A stretch of DNA of 64,000 nucleotides from Oryza sativa Japonica Group (GCF_034140825.1 NC_089041.1:26177501-26241500); one strand, 5' to 3'; counted from the first letter of the stretch, positions 47,972 to 59,825 are shown. Translations and numbers: made by a program. The notes: a model not told the origin generated them from the sequence alone.

Positions 47972-50900
47972 ATGGCGACCGGACCCGATCTGACCCCACC
48001 CGCCGCCGCCGCCTCCGCCGAAGCGCCGTCGGCGTCGGCGGCCAAGAAGGACCGCCACATCGTGAGTTGGAGCACCGAGGTGCGTACGAGTTGTCGTGGT
48101 CTATCGAGTCGTGTGTTTCTGGATTTTGGGAGTTTTTTTTTTGGGTGCGTTTGCGCTTTCCTGCTCGATTTGGTTGCCTGAAATTTTGGGGTTCCACTCC
48201 TGTAGCAATCATTCCCCTTCTTTATTTTTTTGGGGGCTAATATGCAGTGGATTTTTCACGTAATTAGGCATGACCTATCGAAATGGACTTTGGTTGGGCT
48301 CCTCGCGCCTAATTTTTGTGGTTTTAGGCGATATTCGTGAGGATTGAGAATAATTGGAGTTTGAATTTGTGTCTACTTTTCAAGATTTTGGTTGGGTTCC
48401 TCTCACCTAATTCTATGGTTTAAGGCAATATTCTTCGTGAGCATTGAGGATAATTGAAATTTGAATCTGTGTACCTTTTAGATAATGGAAAAGTGCATCA
48501 CACTTCCTGGAATTTGTGCCTTTCCCGCTCGATTTCGATGCCTAGAACATGGGGGTCGAATTAGTTCTCGACGCCTCTAGCAATTATTCCCCTTCTTTTT
48601 GCCTAACGAACAGTAGATTTTTCACATAGTTAGGCATAATCTATCTAAATGGACTTTGGTTTGATTCGACTCCTGCCTATTTTTTTTGGTCTAAGGTGAT
48701 ATTTGTGAGCATCGAGAATAGTCGAAGTTTGAATATGTGTCCCTTTCTTCTTTTTGAAAAGTGTATTGCATTTCCAAGAACTTGTGCCTACATAATTATA
48801 ATTAATTATAATTATAATATAATTATAATTGTTAGCTTCAGATGCTGTCGAACCTTTCCTTGGGAGTGCGTCTGCGATTTTTTGTTTAACTTTTAGACCA
48901 AATTGTTTTTCTGATGTTTGCACCTTTCTTCCTGTTAGGAGGATGATGTGCTTCGTACTCAAATTGCGCTTCATGGAACTGATAAGTATGAATTCTTCCC
49001 ACTTCCCATCTCAATTGACTTTTTTTTTCTAGATTTAATCACCATATTTTACACTGTTTTTCCTTTTCCTTTCGGTAGCTGGACAATTATAGCGGCACAA
49101 TTCAAGGACAAGACGGCCAGACAGTGCAGGAGAAGGTGTGTACAGTGTACCTCGCCATCCTCTGACTAAAAGAGTGGTTTTATTGGAATTTCGTTCGAAT
49201 TTTTTACGAAATATGCATGCCGCCCTGTTCATTTTTTCTTTGCTTGGTTACTGCTGCAGATGGTACAATTATTTGAACTCGGAGTGCAAGAAAGGAGGGT
49301 GGTCCAGAGAAGAGGACTTGCTATTGTGTGAGGTGGGATATTGATATTGTGACATTTTAATTATTTGGTCCAGACACTGAATTTCCCTGAAGTTAGGAAT
49401 TGCTGCATAAAACACTTAGATTTCTGATTTGGCAAATATGCGTCAGTTTCATGAATTTGGGAATTTTGGCAGACACTTTGATTTTATTATTAGGAACCAT
49501 TTGTGATGTAACTTTTGGGCCAAACTTTAGATTTCTGAATTGGCAAATATGCGGTCGGTTACTTCCTCAGTGAGACAACAGGCCAGGCATATTGCTATGC
49601 CCATGGAATTGAGCATGTACGTATGCAGCTTTTCAGATTTTTGGGAAAAGAATGGGATTCTTTTGTAAATAGCAGGAGATAGGATTTATATTTTTGTATA
49701 TATAAGAGAAGTCTAGATGGGCTTGCGCATTGATTAGTTTTGCAATGTCATATTTTTCTTCTTATTATTTTGGCTGCAAGTTTTATGCTCTGACAGACTT
49801 GGAACTCCGCATACTGGAAACCCTAAACCACCTGTTCTGCATAGATTTGTGGTTGTTTTCATAATTATTTGTTTCTACCATGGATTCCTTAACAAGATTG
49901 AATCATGTATTCTTCTCTACTTGGAATTGTCATGCAGGCTCAAAAAGTTCTTGGGAACAAATGGACTGAAATAGCAAAGGTTGTCTCAGGCAGGTGGGTT
50001 TCTTGTATTATGCAGTTTACTGCAAGATGAAAAAAATACATGTAATAAAATATCTGACATGTTTTTTGTTTGTTTGTCCACAACAGAACTGATAATGCAG
50101 TGAAGAATCGGTTTTCTACTCTATGCAAAAGGCGGGCCAAGGATGACGAGCTATTCAAGGAAAATGGATCATTATGTTCCAGTACAAGTTCAAAGAGGGC
50201 ATTGGTACAAACTGGGTGTCTCACATCTGGTGCAAGTGGCTCTGCACCACCTATTAAGCAGATGAGGTACACATAACACTAGCATCACTATTTTCTATTA
50301 AGCATGCGAAGCAACTTACATTTTTCTCTTCTGCAACTAGGCCATGTAATTCTGATTTCAAAGAGAATATGACACCAAATATGAGATTAGTTGGACAAGA
50401 CAAGAGCACACAAGATTCTCGACAGCCTCTTGCAATTGTTTATCAAAACAATCAAGATAATATGAATACAATGGATACCCAAAATCTTGTTGCTAAAACT
50501 GCAGCAAAACAATTATTTGCGGGGGAACAGAATTGTAAGCCTGTTTTCCTCTATAATGTGCATTTGAGTTTGATGTATTTGTCTTGTCCCAGCTTTAATC
50601 ACAGCTATGTGCATAATTGCAGGCGTTAAGCATGAGGGTAATTTTTTGAACAAGGATGATCCAAAAATTGCTACTTTATTGCAGCGAGCCGACTTGCTTT
50701 GCTCCCTAGCAACGAAAATAAATACTGAAAATACAAGCCAAAGCATGGACGAAGCCTGGCAGGTATGACAGCACCAACTTGTTCTAAATTTGGAACTTAG
50801 GCTTGCAGCCTTGTACTCTATTTGAAATAAACTGTGCTATGCCTGTTTCAGCAACTACAGCATCATTTGGATAAGAAAGATGATAATGACATGTCAGAGA

Positions 50901-51896
50901 GCAGTATGTCGGGAATGGCTTCACTCCTAGAGGATCTTGACGATTTAATTGTAGACCCCTATGAGAATGAAGAGGAAGAAGACCAGGATTTAAGGTAATA
51001 ATCATCATCTGGTCATCATTTTGGTTAAATCTATTTTCTCAGTTGTTGACACTATCTACCATTACTGTGCAAACAGGGAGCAGACCGAACAGATTGATGT
51101 GGAGAACAAGCAAAATTCTTCACAAACTAGCATGGAAGTTACATCACAAATGGTTCCTGACAATAAAATGGAGGACTGCCCAAATGATAAGAGCACAGAA
51201 GACAATAATATGGAACCGTGCCCTGGTAACCTATGCTCTTAATTATTACTTTGGTAAAATGCTCTTTAAACCACATATAGAAAATGAACTAAATTCTTTA
51301 AGCTAAACCAGGTGAAGACATACCAACATCTGAAAACTTGACTGAGGCTGCTATCGAAGATAGCTTGCTTCAATGTGTGGAATACAGCTCTCCTGTACAC
51401 ACAGTTATTCAAGCTAAAACAGATGCAGAAATAGCAGCATCGGAGAATCTTAGCGAGGTTCTCGAACATAACAGGCTTCAGTGTATTCAATTAGCCTCCC
51501 CTGCTCAGACAACTACCCCAGTTGAAGCAAATGCAGAAACACCAGCTTCTGAGAAGTTACGCGAGGTTGTCAAATGTAACAATCCTTCATGTATCGAATT
51601 CACTTCGCCTGCTCATACAGTCCCAACATTCCTGCCGTACGCAGATGACATGCCGACTCCAAAATTTACTGCTAGTGTAAGCTTTCAACTGCTTGACATA
51701 TGATATGGCCGGTTCATATCGAACATATAATACTTACCTGAAAAAACCATATGACAAATATATTTACATTTATATTTATTTGAATTTCCAGGAGAGGAAT
51801 TTTTTGCTGTCTGTGCTTGAGTTGACCTCGCCAGGGTCGAGGCCAGACACTTCTCAGCAGCCTTCTTGCAAAAGGGCTCTCCTTAATAGCCTATGA
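47972..51896 (+). CDS. FLP: R2R3-MYB transcription factor, FOUR LIPS / MYB88 type
   Basis: Twelve exons: 47972-48079, 48939-48985, 49079-49135, 49260-49332, 49938-49993, 50087-50266, 50341-50534, 50623-50762, 50852-50994, 51077-51225, 51312-51676, 51792-51896, all GT-AG and in phase, giving 538 aa. Two MYB repeats span about residues 28-135 (WSTEEDDVLRTQI...NWTIIAAQF; GGWSREEDLLLCE...KWTEIAKVVSGRTDNAVKNRF). The FLP-type R2 and the intron cuts inside both repeats set it apart from ordinary R2R3 MYBs. An acidic stretch (ENEEEEDQDL) and a C-terminal triple repeat (residues 389-495) follow. By family it is a nuclear regulator that stops guard mother cell division after one symmetric division, acting on cell-cycle genes. 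The start is the first ATG after a CT-rich leader. Ends in SPGSRPDTSQQPSCKRALL, a tail I recall in FLP proteins. Confidence 0.92.
51329..51650 (+). repeat. Three tandem repeats (36-37 codons) in the C-terminal part of FLP
   Basis: Units begin at 51329, 51440 and 51548 (spacing 111 and 108 bases), each starting with SEN/SEK-L and containing LQC or PSC, then I/V-E/Q-x-x-SP-A/V-H/Q-T. The repeats keep the reading frame, and all lie within exon 11. Divergence is high, so the expansion is old. Confidence 0.7.
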
Positions 51897-53160
51897 AACT
51901 GTTATAAGTATATTTCAGTTTTTTTTCCTGCATTATTGGTGTGCCTGGGATCTAAACCCAAGCCTGCCATGCATGCCCCCTCAGCATGCCTACTATTCAG
52001 CGTGTGTTAGGAGGTTCTTTGACATACTCCTATTTGCATCAAGTTTGGATATCTCATATCCAAGTTTAGCTGTTTGTATATGAGATCTCAATTGTTTTAA
52101 GAGTCTCATAGTTTGTTTGGTTGTACATATTGCATTGGCGGTGTTGTAGTAGCATCATACAGGAATTAAAAGGGGCGATGGTGTACCAAAGAGTTTACAG
52201 CTTGTATCCAAAATATAGAATAAGTACTATTCTTTGTGTAATTAACTCTTGTAACCTTTCTATGTTGTACGGAATATATTGGTTTGGTGTGTAGTGTGAT
52301 TTAACAGTTTCCTTCTGACTGAACAAATGTGGCTGATCCTATACGGCGAGGTGATATTAGGTACTACTAGTATTGTATGTGCTCCCTGATGTTGGGAAGT
52401 TACCTTATTGATGCTCACTGTGTTGTCCAGTACTCCAGTTTCAATATACATTCTTCTATGTGATACTTGTCTAGGGATGTGCATCCATCCTTTTCCATGG
52501 TGCAATATAATAGTATGAGCTGCATTTGATTAAGCCCAACGATTATTAAAATGGATTATTTGCTCTTCAATTTTTTTTAAAAAAATGTATGTTAAAAATA
52601 ATAAACTTTCTTCTACTAGTATATTATATGAACCACTTGTCTTTCAAAATAAAAAAAAAGAACCCCACTTGTCTTAAGCTATTTGTTAATTTTATTTATT
52701 AAAATATTTAATTTATTCTTATAATCAAGTACTCCTAAATAATCTGTGACAATAATCTACCCAATAAATCGAAATCAAATGGGGCCTAAGCCAACAACTG
52801 ACGTATGAAGAAATTGTGATGTTTTCGGATGAACTCAAGCATATCCTCTTTTCCGAACAGTCAAATCTATCCTTTTGTGAGAATACAGTTAAAGAAAAGA
52901 AAGAGAGGAAAGAAAAGGCCGAAACCAAAAGGAATACCAACCAGCCCAAACCAACCAAGAGATGGGCTCGGCCCAACCAATGCTTCCAGGCCCAAAACAA
53001 CGGACCACTACTGCCTTGCCTCCCTGGTCCAAAATAACGGAATCCGAGGAGACGTAGGGGCCACGTGTACATATCCTCTACCCCCACCTCGCTCTCCTCC
53101 TTTCTCCTTCGTATTTTCCTCCTAGTTCGTCTTCACTTCCCGCCCGAGCGAGCGAGCACG
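51897..53160. other. 3' UTR of FLP, spacer and promoter of the next gene
   Basis: 51897-52270 probably holds the FLP 3' UTR. 52560-52800 is AT-rich spacer. 52930-53060 has several GGCCCA / GGGCTC blocks (for example GGGCTCGGCCCAACC and GGCCCAAAACAACGG) and a CCACGTG motif at 53061, fitting a promoter for the downstream gene. No other coding region is seen. Confidence 0.45.
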
Positions 53161-53230
53161 CAGCAATGGTGGCGTCACCGTGACCTTCCGGCCGCGAGCG
53201 CCACCGGAGGAAGCTTCCACGGCCGCAAAG

Positions 53231-53886
53231 GTGAGCCGACCTCTCCGCCTCGGTCCCTCGGATCGAGTGAGTCACTCTCCGTCGAGTTTTGAATGTTTGA
53301 ATCTCTTCTGCGACTTCTCGAATAGTATTCTAACGATTTTTTTTTTGGGAGGGTGGGGATTTTTTTTTTCGGTGCTTGTTTAATCAAAGCTTGCTATTTG
53401 GTACTTTTTTTTCTTTGTTGGATTGATGATCGCTTTTGTGTGGGAGAGGTTCGAACGTGTCCGGAATTTTATCGTTTCTGAAGGTTTTTTTTTTGTTTTT
53501 TAGATCCTGATCTGTTGTTCGAGGTTTTTGGATTTTACGAATAGTATATGTGTGCTTTACTTGTGCTATCCTGATGTGATGACGCCATTTCGCTGACGAT
53601 TTGTGCCGTTTTTTTAAAAAAAAATTTATTCGATTCCCCAATCGAAGAAATCCACAGGAAACCAATATTATTTGGACTTGCGTATTAATCGCGAGCTAGT
53701 AACCGCCTGATTGGCCGCATGCGCCATCGAGAGAAAATTGGGGATTATTTTTTCAAGTTTTTTTTTCAACACTAGTGACCCTAATTTTCGGTTCGATATT
53801 TGAAATTTCCCCATCCGAAATTTTCTCTTCCTTAAATTTCGCCGTCTCGAGGATTTAACACTAGAGACCCTAATTTTGCTGCTCAG
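53231..53886 (+). other. Probable 5' UTR intron of the unknown two-exon gene
   Basis: GCAAAG|GTGAGCCGAC at 53231 is a strong donor, and TGCTCAG|GCGAAGG at 53886 a good acceptor. The interval is T-rich and has no protein-like frame. Leader introns like this are common in rice genes and can raise expression. Confidence 0.55.
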
Positions 53887-53923
53887 GCGAAGGATTGGGG
53901 GAGGGGGGGGGGGGGGCGTCGTG

Positions 53924-56163
53924 ATGGACCTCGATTTCGTCGCCGCCTCGCCGGCCGGAAGCAGGTGGATGGCCGAGTCGGCGGCGCGGCGGCGGCAGCA
54001 GCGCCGCTTCTCGTCGCCGTCGCTGAGGGCCTACCTCACGCCGGCCTTCGACGCCGTCGCCGCCGGCGTGGACGGCGTCTCCCCGTACTCCGGCTCCGCG
54101 TCGTCGTCGGGCGGGATGGACCTCGGGCTCGACGACTCGCTCCTCCGCTACCGCCGCGCCTGCTTCTCCTCCGCGGCCACCACCGACCTGGACCACCGCC
54201 TCCTCGTCTACTCGCCGCAGTCCGCGCCGGTGTACCCGCCGCCGCCGGCCGGCGACGTGGTGGTTGCTGGAGGTTGTCGGTATGACTCCAAGCGACAGGT
54301 ACGCACTGTATTTGCTCTCGAGATCCAGTTTCGCTCGCATTTCGGGTCAATCGGATAAAAATATGACGATCTGATTTGGTTGCAAAAAAATCACGACTGA
54401 TCACTGATGTACTCTAGTATCTTTGTTAATGCCATGATTTGGCATTGCAGTAGCTTTATTGTTGATTCCATGATTCGGATATTTCATTCCTTCTATCTTA
54501 AATGGGAGGAGAAAAGAAAAAAACTGGTGCCGAACTCTGGATCATTAGGAGCTTAGGATAGAAGTGTATATGCTTCTGCAGGCAATTCATGCTTCATTAC
54601 AGATGTAGTACGATTTTAAGTCCAACTGTGAAGTAGTGATTGATGAGATAGAAAACAGGAAACAGATTACTATAGTACATCAGGTCAACTAATTTTAGTA
54701 CTGTTCTACATAAATGTTGTATGGTACATGTAGGCCACACCCTTAATGGCATTTGTGTCTCCAATACATCTTTTGCATCAGATTAATTAACATGTAACTG
54801 TTTATGTTTAATTGTGGCGTTGATAGATTAATTAAAGTAGATGTTGTTGTTTTCATTATTCTGTATGATGGGATTTGATTATGCATTTAATAAGGCGATA
54901 ACCGGTTAGCATACATAACATTCATTCTAGGTGGTGCATGCCTTTGTGAGATGTGTGCTTGTAATGTCCTGTTAACATTTTCAGTCATTTCAGAAATATA
55001 GTGTACTACTAGAATTTTTAGAAAAAGAGTGGGAGAATTCTGTTTGTGCTTAAGTAACCCTCTGTTTCAATAGTGAGAAATAGTGCATAACTGTCATGTT
55101 ACCTTTTGTAATCGTTCTTGCTATCCAGATAGGGATCAGAATCAGACAGTCATGATTTATCCTATAGACGTGTGTTGTCTAATCTTCTTGAAGTGGATAA
55201 ACAATTTTCGATCCAGTTTTCTGTTAGCTTGTGCACTTGCATTTCTTGTTCATCACTATAGACATGTGTTGTCTAATCTTCTTGAAGTGAAGGAACAATT
55301 TTCAATCCAGTTTTCTTTTAGCTTCCTTGTGCACTTGCATACTTGCTCACCACTAGTTGTCCTTGTTGCTGACCAGAGAACATTACAATTATACAAATAG
55401 AACTACTACTACAGTTTTCGACAGATATGTGTAATGACGACTTGCCAGTGTAACTTTTTAAATCTAGCCCTGCTGTTAAGCTTCACCGTGGGATTTTTCC
55501 TTCTCATTTTTCTTAACGGATGCCTTATGTTTTACGAGCTTAGAAACAATTTCTTTTTCAGTGTAATTGATAAGTCGGGATTTGTGATACAGGACACATT
55601 ATCTCCAGTTATTTATACTATGCTATTCTTTTCATCATCCATTACCTGATTTGTTCTATGAAATGGTTGGCATGTTTCTTCAGCTTCATTGTTCAATTAA
55701 ATCTATTGGTAGCACGCTATATGGTTTACAAACATCATTGTTTCAGGGCACTTGTATTGCTAACACCATTATTTTGCACGCTGTTGACAATAAATGGCTT
55801 TTTACCATTTTCCCTTCTGAATAGGCGGGCGGGCAGACAGGTGCTCCAGGTTATCAAGACTTCAACGACATCAGTTCTCTCTTCTCCCCATGGCAGCCAA
55901 GTGCCGATCATCCTACTGCCACAGCTCGAGGCATCCCCAACAAGCCACCTGCTGACATTCGATCACGGGAAGATACTGTCATCCAAGCAGCCAGGGCAGA
56001 GCTTTCAACACCAAAACCTGATGAAGCAACAACACCTTCAGCTCAGCCAGCATCTGCGCAGGCAGAGCCAATTGAGGAGGATGAAGAGTTGATAATTCAA
56101 ACTCTTTATGGTCAAAGCAATGGACGCAGGCTGCCCATTTTCAGAAGCATCTGCCCGGAATGA
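53924..56163 (+). CDS. Conserved-looking plant protein of unknown function
   Basis: Two coding exons, 53924-54298 and 55825-56163, joined in phase (KRQ|AGGQTG), give 237 aa. The ATG lies 7 bases after a run of 14 G (53903-53916); an upstream CTG frame has no better claim. The N-terminal half is Ser/Ala-rich and predicted disordered, with RRRQQRRFSSPSLRAYLTPAFDAV. The C-terminal half has YQDFNDISSLFSPW, a Pro-rich linker, and an acidic then basic tail (EEDEELIIQTLYG, NGRRLPIFRSICPE). No signal peptide, membrane segment or known domain. Strong GC bias in exon 1 against AT-rich exon 2, plus a leader intron, fits an expressed rice gene. The short motifs look like peptide-binding sites, but the function is unknown to me. 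Confidence 0.75.
55162..55355. repeat. 94-bp tandem duplication inside the intron of the unknown gene
   Basis: CTATAGACGTGTGTTGTCTAATC... at 55162 recurs at 55256 with period 94. Both copies contain TCTTCTTGAAGTG, CAATTTTC, ATCCAGTTTTCT and TTGTGCACTTGCAT. The second copy has a 4-base insertion. Confidence 0.75.
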
Positions 56164-56638
56164 GTGGTGGCCATTCCCAAGACCTCATCATCTCAACACT
56201 ATCAAATTTGTTCTGTATATTCTCCTGTGTCTCACCTGTATGCATACTTACTAGTAGTAGTAAGCAGTAATTACTCCCAGAAGAGTTTTTCTAGTTTCCT
56301 AGGAGAGAATCTCTCTTTCTCTCTACATATTTAGGTGAGGAAATTAGGAAATTATGCTGTAGTTAAGCCGCATCTGAACCATTTGCTTGCCGCTGGTTAG
56401 CCTGGTTTGAAGTTAAAACCTTTGCTATGCATTGGAAGACAACTGTCCTGGTATGTACTGCAATACCTGTTCCTCTGCTTTAGAAATGCTCCTATAGTAC
56501 AATACGTCATAATTATATTGTACTATATTATCCTTCAAAAAATAGTATAATACGTCATTTCTGTCACTTTTTTGGGTACATACACGCCATAATTATATTG
56601 TTAGTCGGTTGATTAGCACCCATCACCATTCAAGATAA
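56164..56638 (+). other. 3' UTR of the unknown gene and spacer
   Basis: No coding region. The block up to about 56510 is probably 3' UTR. A GTACAATACGTCATAATTATATTGT-type motif recurs loosely at 56495-56530 and 56575-56605. Confidence 0.4.
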
Positions 56639-56988
56639 GGGTGTGTTTAGTTGGGGAAAAGGAAATTTTTGGGTGTCACATTGGACGTTTGACCGGATGT
56701 TGGAAGGGGTTTTCGAACACGAATGAAAAAACTAATTTCAGAACTCACCTGGAAACCGCGAGACGAATCTGTTGAGACTAATTAAGCCGTCATTAGCACA
56801 TGTAGGTTACTGTAGCACTTATAGCTAATTATGGACTAATTAGGCTTAAAAAATTAGTCTCGCGATTTCCCTCATAACTGTGCAATTAGTTTTTCTTTTT
56901 ATCTATATTTAATGCTTCATGTATGTATCCAAAGATTTGATTTGATGTTATGTTTTTAAGAAAAAAATTTGGGAAACTAAACGGGCCC
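56639..56988. mobile_element. Tourist-type MITE (350 bp) with TAA duplication
   Basis: Ends GGGTGTGTTTAGTTGGGG and AACTAAACGGGCCC, flanked by TAA at 56636-56638 and 56989-56991. The core has ATTAAGCCGTCATTAGCAC and GACTAATTAGGCTTAAAAAA, shared with 45052-45383. A partial copy follows directly. Confidence 0.85.
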
Positions 56989-57176
56989 TAAACATAGCAC
57001 TTATAGCTAATTACGGACTAATTAGGCTTAAAAAATTAGTCTCGCGATTTCCCTCATAACTGTGCAATTAGTTTTTCCTTTTATCTATATTTAATGCTTC
57101 ATGTATGTATCCAAAGATTTGATTTGATGTTATGTTTTTAAGAAAAAAATTTGGGGAACTATACGGGCCCTAAACA
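56813..57176. repeat. 182-bp tandem duplication of the MITE's right half
   Basis: 56813-56994 and 56995-57176 are about 97% identical, each running from TAGCACTTATAGCTAATTA to GGGCCCTAAACA. The second copy lacks the left inverted end. It must have arisen after the MITE inserted. Confidence 0.9.
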
Positions 57177-57348
57177 GTGCGTTTGTTCCTCTATCATTTT
57201 TATTATGCTTGCTTTTGCAGATTGTAAACCAAAGTACTGAAGCCGAATACGTCCAACTCCAATCCACCTTCCAACTTCCAAGCATCATCATCCATCACAA
57301 GACGCTAACACATCGTACTGTAATTCACATGGGTACAGAAAAACTAAA

Positions 57349-58110
57349 GAGAAAATCCCTTGTATACCCCTGAAATTTTACCTAATCCCTTCTATACCTC
57401 TGAATTTTCCTTACTTCCTTGTATACCTCCAAATTTTGATTTTGATCCCTTGCATACCCCTCCCGTCAGTTGACCGTCTATTTTCTATAAAAATGACCAT
57501 TTTAACCTTGGATGAACAAAGAAATTCATGAATTACATTATTAAAAATATAAAAGCTTCTCGCATGAGACTATTATACTTATGAGTTTGTTGTGCAATGC
57601 ATTATTTATCCCAAAAAATAGTTTTAGATAATAAAATAAAAAATACATATTTATTTGTTTTATAAAAAAGTCATAAAAATGAGGAGCATTCAAATAAAGA
57701 TAGGACTACCAATGTTCACAACATTTTTTTTATAAATGCTCCAGATAAAAAAATCTATTATCCTATTAAAATTTCAAATAAAAATTTTAATTTATTACAT
57801 TTATTTTATTTTCAAAATTTATGTCAAAATTTTCTGCACTAATTATTTAGTCTCATTAGTTTTATAAAATGCACATGCTGTGCAATCAAACAAAATTTTC
57901 AATTGTTTTTGAAGCTTACATTTAAACCTAAAGCATCAAGGGCAAAAAAGACATTTGCAACCAAACGTAACAGTGAAATAATGGAAAATGTAACGGTAGG
58001 GGCATGAAAGGGATCAAACTGAAATTTCAGGGGCATAGAAGGGATCGGGTAAATTTCAGGGATATGGAAGGCATTGAGTGAGTTTTCAGGGGTACACAGG
58101 GAATTTACTC
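57349..58110. mobile_element. DNA transposon (762 bp) with repeat-rich ends
   Basis: The left end GAGAAAATCCCTTGTATACC pairs with the right end reading, in reverse complement, GAGTAAATTCCCTGTGTACC. Both ends carry about four spaced copies of a CCCTTNTATACCYCTGAAATTT-like unit (given as CCCTTGTATACCCCTGAAA at the left; TTTCAGGGGCATAGAAGGG at the right), inverted between ends. Flanks AAAACTAAA and AAAACTTAA are similar 9-mers, a possible target duplication. The interior is AT-rich, without a transposase. Confidence 0.7.
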
Positions 58111-58167
58111 AAAACTTAAAAGCATGCACATTTTCAACACGTCACACTTACAGTACAGAACACAGGG

Positions 58168-59275
58168 TCACAGGTCTTCGTCGAGGCGCCCCCCCGCCGG
58201 CGATGTCGGCGGCGACAACTTCCTCTTGAGCTTCACCGTGGTCTTCCCCACTGCCTCCTCCGCCGCCGTCGCCGCCGACTCTGCGGCGTGCTCCACCGCC
58301 ACCTTGCCCATCTCCAGGGCCTCCTTCGCCGCCGCCTTCACCGCCGCCGGGCTGCGCAGATCGTACCTTGGCACACACACGCCGCCGTGAGAATACACAC
58401 CTCGACCGCCGCGCCGTTCCTCGAACAGCACCACGCCACTTTCTCACTGGCCCAAAAAACACACAAGCAACACAACATGTATACATGTACTAGTTGCAAA
58501 ATATATACATAATCCCTTCGTTTTTTAAAGGTTAACGTTTAAACACATGTTTCACCAATTTATCTTATTTAAAAATTTTGTATAAGTACGTTTAAAGTAT
58601 TTTAATAATAAAATAATTATAATAAAATAATTAATAATTACATAAACTTTTTATTTTTTTTATTTAGAGAAATGTATTTTTTAGCCGGCTTCTATATCCA
58701 ACCGGATATATCCAGCTTTTTTAAATAGAAAATTAGCCTATCGAATGAAGAAGAACTAGCCCTTAAATAACCCAATTTGAAATTGGCCCCTATGAATATT
58801 TGAACTTATAAACTTGGGGGTGCTACTCAGGTCACTATAACCACTAGGCTATATGCCTTTTTCGCTAAATATGCCGAATGATTAAACATGTTTTAAGAAA
58901 TCAAAAACCAATAACGCTATTTCATCGACATGACCTGAGTAGGATTGACATGACAGTGGATGATGAGAGTGAGATTTACCGCGGCTCCGGCGGCCGGAGC
59001 TTCAGGCAGGCCAGCTTCGCCCAGGCGCGGACGGCGTCGAGCCAGCTCTCGTGTCCGGCGAGCCCGATGGCCAGCTCCACCGGCTCGCGGCGGGGGCCGC
59101 CGTCGCCGTGACGGCCGATCCGCGTCGCCGCCGGCGTCGGCGGCGACAGCAAGAACACGACGGCCGACGCGGCGACGAGGAGGAGCACGAGCGCCACGAC
59201 GGTGTTGGCCGTGCCGCTCGCCGCCGCCGCCGCCTCCGCCGTTTTCCCGCCATTGTTGTTCCTTGATCCGCCCAT
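58168..59275 (-). CDS. Small single-pass membrane protein of unknown function
   Basis: Two exons on the minus strand, 59275-58980 and 58366-58168, joined in phase (PEPR|YDLRSPAAV) give 164 aa. A 24-residue N-terminus (MGGSRNNNGG) precedes one membrane segment VVALVLLLVAASAVVFLL. After it come an Arg/Pro-rich linker, the helix ESWLDAVRAWAKLACLKL, and an Ala/Glu/Lys-rich amphipathic helix (AAVKAAAKEALEMGK, HAAESAATAAEEAVG), ending in a basic stretch (KLKRKLSPPTSP) and an acidic tail. No signal-peptide cleavage site is evident, so it is probably a signal-anchor protein with the C-terminus on one side of a membrane. The exon 2 acceptor was chosen because it is the AG that keeps the frame and drops non-coding-like codons. 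Function unknown. Confidence 0.65.
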
Positions 59276-59825
59276 GGCTGCCCTACTCGACCGATCGGTG
59301 AATCGGTGATGGAGATCGAGAGTAGAAGAGGTGAACTAGAGCATGGATTAGCTGCGAGTTTTCTTCGCGGCGGTTGTACACGTCGGGCGCACGTGTGGGT
59401 CTCCCGGAGGAACGGTCGCCGGAGCAGGGAGCGAGGCAGCCGGCGACGACGCCACGTGCCAGGCCACGTAGGCAGCAGCTGCCTGATTAAAATTTATAAA
59501 AACATATCACGAGTCGCAACGTGTGTGCACACGTACGTCTAATTAAACCAGACTCTTTAATTAATTAATCAACAAATTAATAATCGAATATAATAAGCAT
59601 GGTAACCTTACGTGGCAGTTCGATCGACATAGAAGTAGTACAGTATATGTTTAGTGTCGTAACAAATTTTTTGAATTAATTTATGTTCCTTTGATTATGC
59701 GTCCAAGTGTAATATGGACGATGAGTTGATTGCACGCAAACTGACGATGTAACGCGCGAATGATGGGTATGGTATACCTCTGCCAGCTGAAGTTAACAGA
59801 TTCCAAATGGACAACACGTAGCTAG
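59276..59825. other. Promoter side of the small membrane protein gene and spacer
   Basis: 59276-59480 is the 5' flank of the minus-strand gene, GC-rich, with GCCACGTAGG and CCACGTGCC motifs near 59450-59470. The rest is AT-rich spacer with no gene. Confidence 0.35.

Noticed and set aside
55434-55649. Hydrophobic 71-codon frame in the intron of the unknown two-exon gene
   Set aside because: It is T-rich intron DNA; Phe/Leu-rich frames arise by composition, and no splice sites support an exon.
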